Below the pieces are notes generated by a model. It searched no databases. It saw nothing but the letters and a program-made list of their open reading frames with translations, and had not been told where the DNA came from. A DNA stretch of 64,000 nt from Kaistella flava (ex Peng et al. 2021). GTDB taxonomy: Bacteria > Bacteroidota > Bacteroidia > Flavobacteriales > Weeksellaceae. The stretch is from contig NZ_CP040442.1 in the NCBI RefSeq assembly GCF_015191005.1, forward strand, positions 2,108,001 to 2,172,000, given 5' to 3'. This document shows positions 48,074-56,715 of this stretch, piece after piece. Each line of letters opens with the position of its first letter. Positions within the stretch are counted from its first letter, which is position 1. A program made the translations under genes and the position numbers.

Positions 48074-48318
48074 GCTGCGCAAAGTCTCCGACTTTGCGCA
48101 AATTAATTACAATCTTCACTGTACGAACAACTAAAAAATTGATATTTTATTCACAACAGCTATACAATCACTATACGCTCTGCAAATTAAAAATAAAAGA
48201 AATGAAGATACCTATTGGATTATAACTCGACTGAACAAATGAGTGTTGGTAATAATAATAATAATAATAATGGTGAGGAGTGAATGTGTTGTGACTCAAA
48301 GTCAGAGACTTTGAGCAG
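48074..48318. mobile_element. REPIN/MITE-like element B
   Basis: 245 bp, same structure as element A (REP at 48074-48099; inverted REP at about 48294-48318). An expanded aat microsatellite of about seven units lies at 48250-48272, where other copies have two or three. Confidence 0.85.
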
Positions 48319-48345
48319 TAGGAGAAAACTAATTTTTCTTAATAA

Positions 48346-48370
48346 CAAAACCCAGGCAAGCCTGGGTCAA
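48346..48370 (-). terminator. Intrinsic terminator after the Abi_2-like fragment
   Basis: Perfect ACCCAGGC-TT-GCCTGGGT hairpin followed on the minus strand by TTTGTTATTAAG. It lies about 80 bp past the stop at 48448. Confidence 0.75.
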
Positions 48371-48447
48371 ATGTTCTTATTTTATAGTGCCTGACTATAA
48401 TAAACTATTATAATGGAGCACTTTCAGATTGCAAAAATATAACAAAA

Positions 48448-48840
48448 CTACGATATATCAAAATTTATCTTTTGTTCTATAACCCTTTGTACTTCTTCAC
48501 AACAATCTAAATCTGCAAATAATTTAATCAATTTCTGCTCCATCTCTTCCGCCCTGTTTACGGAAATCTTACTTAAGATAAACAGAATTAGTTTCATCGA
48601 AGCATTGAGGTTATTATTATTACGAGTTTTTACACCATAACGCTTATGGGGAATTTTACCAATATTAACAGGTTGATTGAAGTCATAAAGAACACCATTA
48701 TGAGAACAAATATTTCTAATTCTTATAATGGCAGTGAAAAAATTCTCCAGTATTTTATAATCTGGAAAACCATATACTTCAGCTATTTTTTTCTTCAGTT
48801 CTAAGTTTTTTAAATTACAATAGAATTTCCCGCTGCGCAA
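48448..48840 (-). pseudogene. Abi_2 (AbiD/AbiF)-like protein, C-terminal fragment
   Basis: About 128 residues of an abortive-infection Abi_2-type HEPN protein. The hallmark is IRIRNICSHNGVLYDF, which contains the R-x4-H motif of HEPN RNases, followed by HKRYGVKTRNNNN and a C-terminal helical part. Family members are about 300 residues; the N-terminal half is missing. The frame begins with codons made from the REP sequence of element C (the first five residues, from a TTG at 48840). Insertion or recombination of that element therefore removed the 5' end, and no missing half was found beyond the element. It keeps its terminator. A non-functional relic is most likely. Confidence 0.75.
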
Positions 48841-49065
48841 AGTCTCCGACTTTGAGCAAATTAATTACAATCCTCACTGTACGAACAACTAAAAAATCGA
48901 TATTTTATTCACAACCGTTACACAATCACAATACGTTTTACAAATTAAAAATAAAAGACATGAAGATGCCTATTGGATTATAACTCGACTGAACAAATTA
49001 GTGTTGGTAATAATAATGGTGAGGGGTGAAAATATTGTGGCTCAAAGTCAGAGACTTTGCGCAGC
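48832..49065. mobile_element. REPIN/MITE-like element C
   Basis: 234 bp with REP 48832-48857 and inverted REP 49040-49065, interior as in element A. It cuts the Abi_2-like gene. The stretch 49066-49228 after it is AT-rich and contains the upstream region of the sugar dehydrogenase gene. Confidence 0.85.
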
Positions 49066-49228
49066 AGGTACTTTCATAAAAGACATGCTGCGTAAAAAAG
49101 TCACAGTTACAAATCCTTGGCATCGGGGAACAAATCCGTGACCTCGGGGAATTCCCAATAAATCATAATTAATATTTCATTTATAAAAATTATAACTAAC
49201 TTCACAAGACCTTAAAAACCAACTTATT

Positions 49229-50587
49229 ATGAAAAAATTACTCCTTCTATCAGGAATTCTTTCTGCAGCATTATTCTATTCACAGAATATTGTACTTGCC
49301 GAATTTGCCTCAGGACTAACAAGCCCTGTTGAGATCGTACATGCCAATGACAGCAGACTTTTTGTTATTCAGCAGAACGGAATTATCCAAATTATTCAGC
49401 CAAACGGAACAGTCAATTCCACTCCATTTCTGAACATCAGCACGAAAATAACTTTTAATGGAGAAAGAGGACTTCTCGGGCTGGCTTTTCATCCCCAATA
49501 TACTGCCAATGGTTATTTCTACGTATATTACAACAACACTGCCGGCAATATCACCGTGGCAAGATATTCGGTGAATTCTGGAGATTCAAATACAGCAGAT
49601 CCAGCTTCTGAGAAAATAGTACTCAATATCACGAAACCTTTTGAAAACCACAACGGCGGCAGCATGCATTTTGCGCCGGACGGGAAACTATGGATTTCTA
49701 CAGGCGACGGCGGAAGTGCGGGTGACCCCAATAACAATAGCCAAAACAAAAATTCGCTGTTGGGGAAAATACTCAGAATTGACGTAAATTCTACCGCAGC
49801 CTATAACATTCCACCGGATAATCCATTTGTGGGAACTGATGGTGCGGATGAAATCTGGTCTTATGGACTTAGAAACGCATGGAAGTTTTCTTTCGATGTA
49901 GCAACAGGAAATGCAATGATCGCCGATGTCGGGCAAAGTCAGACTGAAGAAATCAACAGAATGCCGATAACACAGGCCGGAATCAATTACGGATGGCGCT
50001 GCTACGAAGGAAACAGTGCTTACAATACAACCGGGTGTGCAAACTCATCCACCATGACTTTCCCAATTGCAGTGTATAATCACACCGGTGGCAAATGCTC
50101 GATAACAGGAGGCTATGTTTACCGTGGAACTGCCTACCCGGCCTTAGCTGGTAAATATATCTTTGCTGATTACTGTTCCACCCAAATCGGAATTCTAAAT
50201 GCAGACAACTCCGTTGTTTGGACCTCTGCATTTACAGGGAATAATTTTGCCACATTCGGAGAAGATTCAGGCAAAGAACTTTATGTAGCTGCGGTGAATA
50301 ACGGCAAAATTTATAAAATAAGCACCACGACTATGGCAACTGGCGAAAACACACAGCCTTCATTGAACATGTATCCGAATCCGGCTTCTGGAAAGATTTT
50401 TATTGATGGTTTAAAAACCAGGAATAACACTGCAGAAATCAATAACGCTGAAGGAAGAAAAGTTTTGGAAACCAAGGTTAAAGAGGACCAAAGCATCGAT
50501 ATTTCCACCCTAAAACCGGGAATTTATTTCATTACCATTTCATCTGATCATCTTAAAATTTATTCTCAGAAAGTAATAATTAAATAA
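49229..50587 (+). CDS. Secreted PQQ-dependent sugar dehydrogenase (GSDH family) with T9SS sorting domain
   Basis: 452 residues. Signal peptide 1-18 (MKKLLLLSGILSAALFYS). Residues about 22-365 form the six-bladed propeller of soluble aldose sugar dehydrogenases: GERGLLGLAFHPQY, ENHNGGSMHFAPDGKLWISTGDGG, SLLGKILRIDVN, DEIWSYGLRNAWKFSFD, ADVGQSQTEEIN and INYGWRCYEG. The usual catalytic His occurs in ENHNGG. Residues 375-452 are a type A sorting domain (LNMYPNPASGKIFI...PGIYFITI...QKVIIK). It would oxidise extracellular sugars with PQQ, passing electrons on. No PQQ synthesis genes are nearby, so the cofactor may come from outside. Monocistronic; the RAYT element begins 56 bp after it. Confidence 0.93.
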   Translation: MKKLLLLSGILSAALFYSQNIVLAEFASGLTSPVEIVHANDSRLFVIQQNGIIQIIQPNGTVNSTPFLNISTKITFNGERGLLGLAFHPQYTANGYFYVYYNNTAGNITVARYSVNSGDSNTADPASEKIVLNITKPFENHNGGSMHFAPDGKLWISTGDGGSAGDPNNNSQNKNSLLGKILRIDVNSTAAYNIPPDNPFVGTDGADEIWSYGLRNAWKFSFDVATGNAMIADVGQSQTEEINRMPITQAGINYGWRCYEGNSAYNTTGCANSSTMTFPIAVYNHTGGKCSITGGYVYRGTAYPALAGKYIFADYCSTQIGILNADNSVVWTSAFTGNNFATFGEDSGKELYVAAVNNGKIYKISTTTMATGENTQPSLNMYPNPASGKIFIDGLKTRNNTAEINNAEGRKVLETKVKEDQSIDISTLKPGIYFITISSDHLKIYSQKVIIK

Positions 50588-50643
50588 GCCACTCAAATGG
50601 TGCGAATTTGCAAACCGTGCCGCTATTTAAAACAAATACCTTC

Positions 50644-51508
50644 GCTGCGCAAAGTCTCCGACTTTGAGCAACTATCATATAATCAATCATTTAATAATTA
50701 AAAAAAACTGTAATTTTATCCATAACCATTTTACAAGCACTACAGTTTATCCACTTTAAAAATAAAAGACATGAAAGAAGGATATCTTATTCGAGATCAG
50801 GAAAAACCTCATTTCATTACTTGCACCGTAGTGGATTGGATCGATGTTTTTACACGGAAAACTTACAGAGATATCGTGATTTCATCTTTATAATATTGCA
50901 TTAAAGAAAAAGGAATGCTGTTGTATGGTTATGTCATTATGAGCAATCATCTCCATTTAATTGTTCAGTCCAGGGATTCTAAATTATCTGATTTGATCAG
51001 GGATTTCAAAAAATACACCGCAAAAAATATTTTAGAGACCATACAGTCTGAACCGGAAAGCCGACGCGAATGGATGTTGGAAAGATTTAAAAAAGCCACC
51101 GAAACGCACGGGAGAAATAAAAAATATCAGTTTTGGCAATACGGAAATCACGCAGAGGAAATATACACCTTACCTTTCATGTGGGATAAACTTAATTACA
51201 TCCATCTTAATCCAATCAGAGCAGGTTGGGTTGAAAAAGCGCAGCATTATATCTATTCCTCGGCAAGCAATTACGTTTCAGGGAAAGGTTTATTGGAAAT
51301 AGAATTAGCAGATCATCTTATTATAGATACTACTAAAACAAGTGAATTTTGGAAATATAATAAGTATGAAGAGTGAGAAATGTGGAGGCGCAAAGGCGGA
51401 GACCTTCCGCAGCTGGATTTTGTATAATGACCACACGAAAGGATGCGTACGGCAGCGGGGGCAGCTGGTGAAAAATATTGTGGCTCAAAGTCAGAGACTT
51501 TGCGCAGC
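50644..51508 (+). mobile_element. RAYT element: REP-flanked tyrosine transposase locus
   Basis: REP hairpin at 50644-50669 and inverted REP at 51483-51508 bracket the transposase gene at 50771-51376, just as the same REPs bracket the short elements A-F. The leader before the gene (aaaataaaagacatgaa at 50757-50775) matches the core of the short elements. Two variant REP-like hairpins (ggcgcaaaggcgg...ccgcagc) lie at about 51385-51411 and 51520-51548. It is the likely source, past or present, of mobility for the REPIN family. Confidence 0.8.
50771..51376 (+). pseudogene. REP-associated tyrosine transposase (TnpA_REP/Y1_Tnp), internal stop
   Basis: 201 codons from ATG 50771 (MKEGYLIRDQEKPHFITCTVVDWIDVF). 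Codon 41 is TAA (50891-50893) where the reading SSL-stop-YCIKEKG suggests a CAA-to-TAA change. The rest is intact: the HUH motif NHLHLIV (about residue 60), the catalytic Tyr in FKKYTAKNIL, and WQYGNHAEEIY, YIHLNPIRAGWV and YSSASNY, all typical of single-strand Y1 transposases that act on REP hairpins. A later ATG (50915) leaves a protein lacking the first beta-alpha unit, so activity is unlikely unless the stop is a sequencing error. Confidence 0.88.
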
Positions 51509-51983
51509 TGGGAAATGTGGTGGCGCAAAGGCGGGGACCTTGCGCAGCAGGGGCAATCCTTAAATAATCAAGAGCCAAATAAGAAGCAACAAAACTTTCG
51601 CCTCTTACCAGACCCGTCCCGCTGTCCGCTATATCCCGCTTTGCGGGGATGCCGCTGCCATCGGGGCTATAACTTCAGGCATTTCTCCATGTCAAAATCC
51701 TGCCTCTGCTACCGCACGAATCCCGTCCTCCTTTTTTTAAAATAACCCAATCAGTTTCACTGGATTTTCAATTGGGAGCAATCTTATAATTGAAAATGCA
51801 ATTACATATAATCATTGCGCAAACCGAGGGTGGCGGTTTCTATCGTTGAAAACGGTATTGATCACGGCATTGATCACGGCATTGGTATTCATAGGGTTTG
51901 CACCCTATGCTAATTTAAATCGCCACTTCGTGGCTGGTTAAAATAAAACCGAAGGTGCTGATTTACAATCCGTGACGATCGCC
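51377..51983. repeat. Composite repeat, copy 1 (XRE-fragment, hairpin and tail)
   Basis: After REP variants, 51553-51983 carries a block of about 400 bp. On the minus strand it encodes a short piece like LVRGESFVASYLALDYLRI (near 51555-51625). Next comes a hairpin motif common in flavobacterial intergenic DNA (gatatagcgg with atcccgctttgcgggga, 51630-51665), then a conserved tail to ctatgctaatttaaatcgcc. Near-identical blocks are at 54369-54790 and 55060-55445. Each of the first two runs straight into a REPIN. Confidence 0.75.
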
Positions 51984-52434
51984 GCTGCGCAAAGTCTCCG
52001 ACTTTGAGCAAATTAATTACAATCCTCACTGTACGAACAACTAAAAAATTGATATTTTATTCACAACAGCTATACAATCACTATACGTTCTGCAAATTAA
52101 AAATAAAAGACATGAAGATGCCTATTGGATTATAACGCCGCTGCGCAAAGTCTCCGACTTTGAGCAAATTAATTACAATCTTCACTGTATGAACAACTAA
52201 AAAATCGATATTTTATTCACAATCGTTACACAATCACAATATGTTTTACAAATTAAAAATAAAAGACATGAAGATGTCTATTGGATTATAACTCGACTGA
52301 ACAAATTAGTGTTGGTAATAATAATGGTGAGGGGTGAAAATATTGTGGCTCAAAGTCAGAGACTTTGCGCAGCAGGTAATAATAATGGTGAGGGGTGAAA
52401 ATATTGTGGCTCAAAGTCAGAGACTTTGCGCAGC
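51984..52434. mobile_element. Nested REPIN elements D and E
   Basis: Element D starts with a REP at 51984-52009 and runs to about 52136 (tattggattataac). It is interrupted there by complete element E (REP 52140-52165; inverted REP 52348-52373). D then resumes (taataataatggtgagg) to its inverted REP at 52409-52434. About 20 bp of D seem lost at the junction. E is 234 bp, like A and C. The inverted REP of D ends 7 bp from the stop of the ART-like gene. Confidence 0.8.
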
Positions 52435-52441
52435 TGGAATT

Positions 52442-53074
52442 TTACGGGAATTTTATTTCTTTGCGAGGAATGAAGAATCCTTTTATACAGTTTAGATTTC
52501 TGATACAAATTTGAATATGATTTTTTAGCTGGATTCCAGCACCTTCAAATGCAGGTCCGCCTTCTGTAAATATTCCTCTTACCGTTTCAAAAGGCTTTAA
52601 ATTACTATAACCATTAGATTTTGTATCTTTCTTTATTTCTTCATCTATTTTTTGATGAAGATATTCGATGACAGCACAATCTAATTCTCTAAGAATTAAA
52701 TCGTGATATTTATCTTTAAGTAAATTTTTATTTTGAGGAAGACTTTTTCCGGCAACATCTAAATCACCTTTCATTAAGTCATAATAATCTGCTAGAATAT
52801 CAATAAATTCAGAGTCAGTAAAATCTAGACAATAATCTAATTGATAAATAACTCCAACTACTGACGGAGTTGTTAAAGTCCCTCTCGCTTGTTTATCTTC
52901 TGCCCATTTAAGCGCTCTTGCGTAATTGTTTTCCCAAATATAAAAACCATTCCCAAGCCAATCAAACGCTTCTTGACTCTTCTTAACTATATCAGGATTA
53001 TTAACTAATTCATCTCTAACGGCTTGATCACAACCGTGAAACCCTAACATTAAATTAGGTCTTCTATTATACAT
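52442..53074 (-). CDS. Putative ART-fold (DUF3990-like) toxin candidate
   Basis: 210 residues; not securely recognised. The layout resembles small ADP-ribosyltransferase-like proteins of the DUF3990 type. Visible are an early His in GFHGCD (12-16), then WLGNGFYIWENNYARALKWAED (39-60), the place of the conserved Tyr, and a late Glu-containing stretch GPAFEGAGIQLKN before a final strand (HIQICIRN). Its ATG shares the A of the upstream TAA (TAATG), so it is translated after the 56-residue protein from the same mRNA, an arrangement usual for toxin-antitoxin pairs. A second protein with the same WLG-G-Y/F-Y-x-W motif and Q-I/L-C-I/L ending is at 57713-58288. Toxicity and enzymatic activity are inference. 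Confidence 0.6.
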   Translation of the reverse strand: MYNRRPNLMLGFHGCDQAVRDELVNNPDIVKKSQEAFDWLGNGFYIWENNYARALKWAEDKQARGTLTTPSVVGVIYQLDYCLDFTDSEFIDILADYYDLMKGDLDVAGKSLPQNKNLLKDKYHDLILRELDCAVIEYLHQKIDEEIKKDTKSNGYSNLKPFETVRGIFTEGGPAFEGAGIQLKNHIQICIRNLNCIKGFFIPRKEIKFP

Positions 53075-53244
53075 TATTTATTAATGACAGCACGTTTTAA
53101 ATTACTGTAATGTACAGTAAAGTTCCCCGATTTAGTTAAAATCTTGGCAGAATGCAATGAAGCAACAACTTTTACTTTATCTTTCTTTTCAGATTTTATC
53201 TTCTTTGCTAATGAAGATAAAAGTTTAATTTGATTGGTCTCCAT
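53074..53244 (-). CDS. Small basic protein, putative antitoxin of the ART-like gene
   Basis: 56 residues from ATG 53244 (METNQIKLLSSLAKKIK). I choose this over the Met at 53268 because a good promoter ends at 53266, leaving no room for the longer start in the transcript. Lys-rich helical N-terminus, then KVVASLHSAKILTKSGNFTVHYSNLKRAVINK, which looks like a short DNA- or protein-binding fold. No family name recognised with confidence. Overlaps the next gene by one base (TAATG). Confidence 0.65.
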   Translation of the reverse strand: METNQIKLLSSLAKKIKSEKKDKVKVVASLHSAKILTKSGNFTVHYSNLKRAVINK

Positions 53245-53265
53245 ATGATTTATCTTTATATATAG

Positions 53266-53295
53266 CAAAATTACTATTTTTTATTTAATCCGCAA
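53266..53295 (-). promoter_or_regulatory. Promoter of the small protein/ART-like operon
   Basis: TTG (53295-53293) and TAATTTTG (53273-53266) separated by 19 nt, a full match to the Bacteroidota TTG-N19-TAnnTTTG pattern. The predicted transcript starts about 15 nt before ATG 53244. Confidence 0.65.
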
Positions 53296-54176
53296 CATCT
53301 CCAAAAATTATCATCTTCTGGTTAAATGGTTACAAATATACAACAGCGAAGTCCCTCTCGCTTGTTTATCTTCTGCCCATTTAAGTGCTCGTGTGTAATT
53401 GTTTTCCCAATATAAAACCGCTGGCGCGGATTTGCAATCCGTGCCACTATTTAATACAAATTGCCGTTTTATGCCAGACTTTTGATACATCGATGGCGCG
53501 GATTTGCAATCCGTGCCGTGCCACTACTTAATACAAATAGCCAATTTATGCCAAACTTTTGATACACCGCCCACCATTAGCACCTATGGCGCTGATTTTC
53601 AATCCATGCGTCTTTGCGAGAAGTGAGGAACGAACGAAAGCCTGTCCGCCTTGTCGGAAAGCAATCTCATAAACTGTTTTGTACTTTATCGGTACTTTTA
53701 TACAAGGCGCACGGTGTTGAAAAAGTCACGGATTGCAAATCCGCGACATCGGGTTATTTTATTCGGCTCAAATAGACCAAAAACAATGAGCCGATTATAG
53801 TTTTTAATTGGCTCACTTATTAATAATATTATGATTTGAAACTGCTTTTCAGAAATTTTTCAGCAAAAGATATTGTATGTGAAATTATTGTTTGTCATGC
53901 AATACTAGCGAACTCTACAAGCAAAGCCAAAAAGGCGAAGCACTATTCCCCTCCTCTGGAGGGGTGGGCCTTAACCTTTGGTGAAGGGTCGGGGTGGTTA
54001 CATCGGTGGCAAATATCCAACTTTTTGTTGATTGATAAGGAACGTGAATTCTAGGATACTACATTTAGAGGTGATGATTTCGATACAGAAGCTGAGGTAT
54101 TATAAGATGACCACACGAAAGGATTCATGCGGCAGAAAAAGTCACGGAAACCAAATCCGCGACATCGAGATCAGCC
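53296..54176. repeat. Repeat-rich intergenic region with a fragment of an ART-like gene
   Basis: 53346-53416 is a broken second copy of about 70 bp from the ART-like gene (compare 52878-52945: ctctcgcttgtttatcttct...). Then several copies of a second palindromic repeat (ggcgcggatttgcaatccgtgcc at about 53426-53448 and 53495-53517, reversed at about 53725-53750). At 53940-54000 is the cccctcctctggaggggtggg repeat. No intact gene; frames at 53836-54312 on the plus strand are repeat translations. Confidence 0.65.
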
Positions 54177-54440
54177 CTACTCCTCAATCTTATATTTCTC
54201 TACATCAAAGTCAAAATCAAATAACTCTTTTGGCGGAATACCGAACGCAGAAGCCATTTTAAGCAGCGTCTCTATCGTAGGATTACCTTTTCCATTTTCG
54301 TATTTATTATAATTGCTAGAATCAAAGGTAGAATTCTTTTTCTTCATCATTTGTGTTTCACTTTCCCCTAAAGCAATCCAAGACTAATCAAACACCAAGT
54401 AAGGAGCAACAAAACTTTCACCTCTTACCAGACCCGTCCC
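54177..54440 (-). pseudogene. XRE-family HTH regulator, fragment
   Basis: The minus frame ends at TAG 54179-54177 and reads back LGESETQMMKKKNSTFDSSNYNKYENGKGNPTIETLLKMASAFGIPPKELFDFDFDVEKYKIEE. YENGKGNPTIETLLKMASAFGI is the second half of an HTH_3 domain. Upstream in the same frame is GESFVAPYLVFD, then a TAG at 54386-54384, then SWIALGESET. No start or complete N-terminus is present, because the region merges into the composite repeat at 54369. It is probably the relic of a regulator, perhaps once paired with a nearby toxin gene. The related piece VASYLALDYLRIPLGESETQMIEKK near 55035-55110 has no such stop. Confidence 0.7.
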
Positions 54441-54791
54441 GCTGTCCGCTATATCCCGCTTTGCGGGGATGTCGCTGCCATCGGGGCTATAACTTCAGCC
54501 ATTTCTCCATGTCAAAATCCTGCCTCTGCCACCGCACGAATCCCATCCTCCTTTTTTTAAAATAACCCGATTCATTTCACTAGATTTTCAATTGGGAGCA
54601 ATCTTCTATTTGAAAATGCAATTACATATAACCATTGCGCAAACCGAGGGTGGCGGTTTTTATCGTTGACAATGGTATTGATGACGGCATTGGTATTCAT
54701 AGGGTTTGCACCCTATGCTAATTTAAATCGCCACTTCGTGGCTGGTTAAAATAAAACCGAAGGCGCTGATTTACAATCCGTGACGATCGCC
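54369..54791. repeat. Composite repeat, copy 2
   Basis: Same block as 51553-51983: an XRE coding piece, the hairpin atcccgctttgcgggga (about 54450-54466), a conserved tail ending gctgatttacaatccgtgacgatcgcc, then straight into REPIN F. Confidence 0.75.
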
Positions 54792-55024
54792 GCTGCGCAA
54801 AGTCTCCGACTTTGAGCAAATTAATTACAATCCTCACTGTACGAACAACTAAAAAATCGATATTTTATTCACAATCGTTACACAATCACAATACGTTCTG
54901 CAAATTAAAAATAAAAGACATGAAGATGCTATTGGATTATAACTCGACTGAACAAATTAGTGTTGGTAATAATAATGGTGAGGAGTGAAAGTGTTATGGC
55001 TCAAAGTCAGAGACTTTGCGCAGC
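54792..55024. mobile_element. REPIN/MITE-like element F
   Basis: 233 bp with REP 54792-54817 and inverted REP 54999-55024, interior as in element A. Lies between composite repeat copies 2 and 3. Confidence 0.85.
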
Positions 55025-55607
55025 AGGGAAAGTTTCTTTTCTATCATTTGTGTTTCACTTTCCCCTAAAGGAATCCTTAAATAATCAAGAGCCAAATAAG
55101 AAGCAACAAAACTTTCGCCTCTTACCAGACCCGTCCCGCTGTCCGCTATATCCCGCTTTGCGGGGATGCCGCTGCCATCGGGGCTATAACTTCAGGCATT
55201 TCTCCATGTCAAAATCCTGTCTCTGCTACCGCACGAATCCCATCCTCCTTTTTTTAAAATAACACGATCCATTTCACTAGATTTTCAATTAGGAGCAATC
55301 TTATAATTGAAAATGCAATTACATATAACCGTTGCGCAAACCGAGGGTGGCGGTTTCTATCGTTGACAATGGTATTGATCACGGCATTGGTATTCATAGG
55401 GTTTGCACCCTATGCTAATTTAATTCGCCACTTCGTGGCTGGTTACAACACCTGAATTAAACCAATCCCAAAATCAAAATATTCTCTTCACCAAAAAAAC
55501 CAACCTCTCTTAAATCGCTTTAAAAGAGGCTAGTTTTTATCTTATTTTTTGGAATAACTGGAAAATTGAAAGGTTGTGCAACGACTACCCGTCTTATATG
55601 CATGTTA
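55025..55607. repeat. Composite repeat, copy 3, and flank
   Basis: 55030-55445 repeats the XRE piece (minus-strand IPLGESETQMIEKK), the hairpin at about 55145-55165 and the tail to tggctggtta, this time without a following REPIN. From 55446 to 55607 there is a possible terminator (cctctcttaaatcgctttaaaagagg, 55504-55530) and otherwise nothing recognised. Confidence 0.65.
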
Positions 55608-56411
55608 TTATACAAATTCTGAATATTGTACATTAATTTTCAAGTCATATTTATCGACTATATTTTTAACAATTTCAAAAAACCAATATGGAGCGAAAGG
55701 ACTAACTATAATTTCTTCAATTAATAAATTGATATCAATTTTTATACTTTTTCCACCAATTAACCTATGATCTTCGCATACTTTTTCTAAATTTGGTATT
55801 TCGCCGTTTTGGTTATTGAATGGTTGAAATAACAATCTAATTTCATCTTCATAACTATAAGGTATATTTTTATGAACTAAAGGATGGTATATATTACCTA
55901 TGTTGATTTTTTCTTTCTTAAAATCAATATATTTAACTTCACTAATCTCAATATCTTCATCTGCTCCAGCGAAAGCTTGAATAATTCTTTCGACATTTGA
56001 TTTTATCATTATACCTTGATTTAAACCAGCATATATTTTCCAAAGAGCATATGATTCATTTTCAATTTTATTCCAACAGGATACATAAACCGTTTCTCTA
56101 CTAAGTTTATACATTTTTTTTTCAGCTATGATACGTTTTTTATAATAATTTTCAGTATCAATAGATGGGTTGCTTAATAAATAGCTGTTAGTGGATTTAC
56201 AAGACCTAATAGCGTTTTCAAGATCGTCAAGTGAAAGTGGAGTTAAAGTTCCCTCATATTTATCTTCAAAATTAGAAAGTTTATTAAAAAATATAGTTTT
56301 TGATTGGATTAAAGAAAGAAATTTTGATAAATCAATATATCTTGCAATTTGCTGATTATTATTGGGCAGATATAGATATTTATTAGCTTCCGAAGAAAAA
56401 TTTATTGGCAT
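55608..56411 (-). CDS. DUF2971-family protein
   Basis: 267 residues. The N-terminal YIDLSKFLSLIQSKTIFFNKLSNFEDKYEGTLT and the central YVSCWNKIENESYALWKIYAGLNQGIMIKSNV are the two characteristic segments of DUF2971, a family often found in phage-defence and mobile regions, of unknown biochemical activity. It stands alone between a composite repeat and an IS1182 remnant. Start at ATG 56411 (MPINFSSEANKYLYLP) gives the expected domain position. A second member of the same family ends the operon at 56876-57685; they are only distantly similar. Function not known. Confidence 0.8.
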   Translation of the reverse strand: MPINFSSEANKYLYLPNNNQQIARYIDLSKFLSLIQSKTIFFNKLSNFEDKYEGTLTPLSLDDLENAIRSCKSTNSYLLSNPSIDTENYYKKRIIAEKKMYKLSRETVYVSCWNKIENESYALWKIYAGLNQGIMIKSNVERIIQAFAGADEDIEISEVKYIDFKKEKINIGNIYHPLVHKNIPYSYEDEIRLLFQPFNNQNGEIPNLEKVCEDHRLIGGKSIKIDINLLIEEIIVSPFAPYWFFEIVKNIVDKYDLKINVQYSEFV

Positions 56412-56548
56412 GTGTTAAGTAATTTTTTTTTAAATAGATAGTGGACATACTTTACATATAATGTCAGTTTGTTAAAAAACCTCCGTTTATTACTTTCCAA
56501 ATAGCTGAATTATTTCAATAATAAGGGAGTAAATTCGTATATTAATAA

Positions 56549-56715
56549 TGCAAAACATCACTGGGATAGCCCGCAACCAAAGTTTCGTACAAGTTTAAAA
56601 GATTCCATTCCTGAAGATAATTCAGTCCGCTTTATCGATGCTTTTGTTGAGAATATCGATTAAAAGCGTTAGGTTTTGAACTGCAAACGCTCAAAACAGA
56701 AGGACGACCCGCTGC
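56549..56715 (+). pseudogene. IS1182-family transposase, N-terminal remnant
   Basis: Readable pieces: MQNITGIARNQSFVQV, then in another frame SLKDSIPEDNSVRFIDAFVENID, then KALGFELQTLKTEGRPA. This order (N-terminal strand, EDNPVRFIDAFVE, LGF, EGRPxYDP) is the start of IS1182-type transposases. Frameshifts break it, and a lone REP hairpin at 56711-56735 cuts it off. Confidence 0.75.

Noticed and set aside
51443..51745. Frame reading LLPDPSRCPLYPALRGCRCHRGYN, repeated at 54353-54565 and 54960-55262
   Set aside because: Recurs only because the 400-bp composite repeat recurs; the opposite strand carries an XRE coding piece and a hairpin there.
47697..55024. Reading REPIN repeats as a CRISPR array
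   Set aside because: The repeats are inverted pairs about 180 bp apart with a conserved interior, not short direct repeats with unique spacers.
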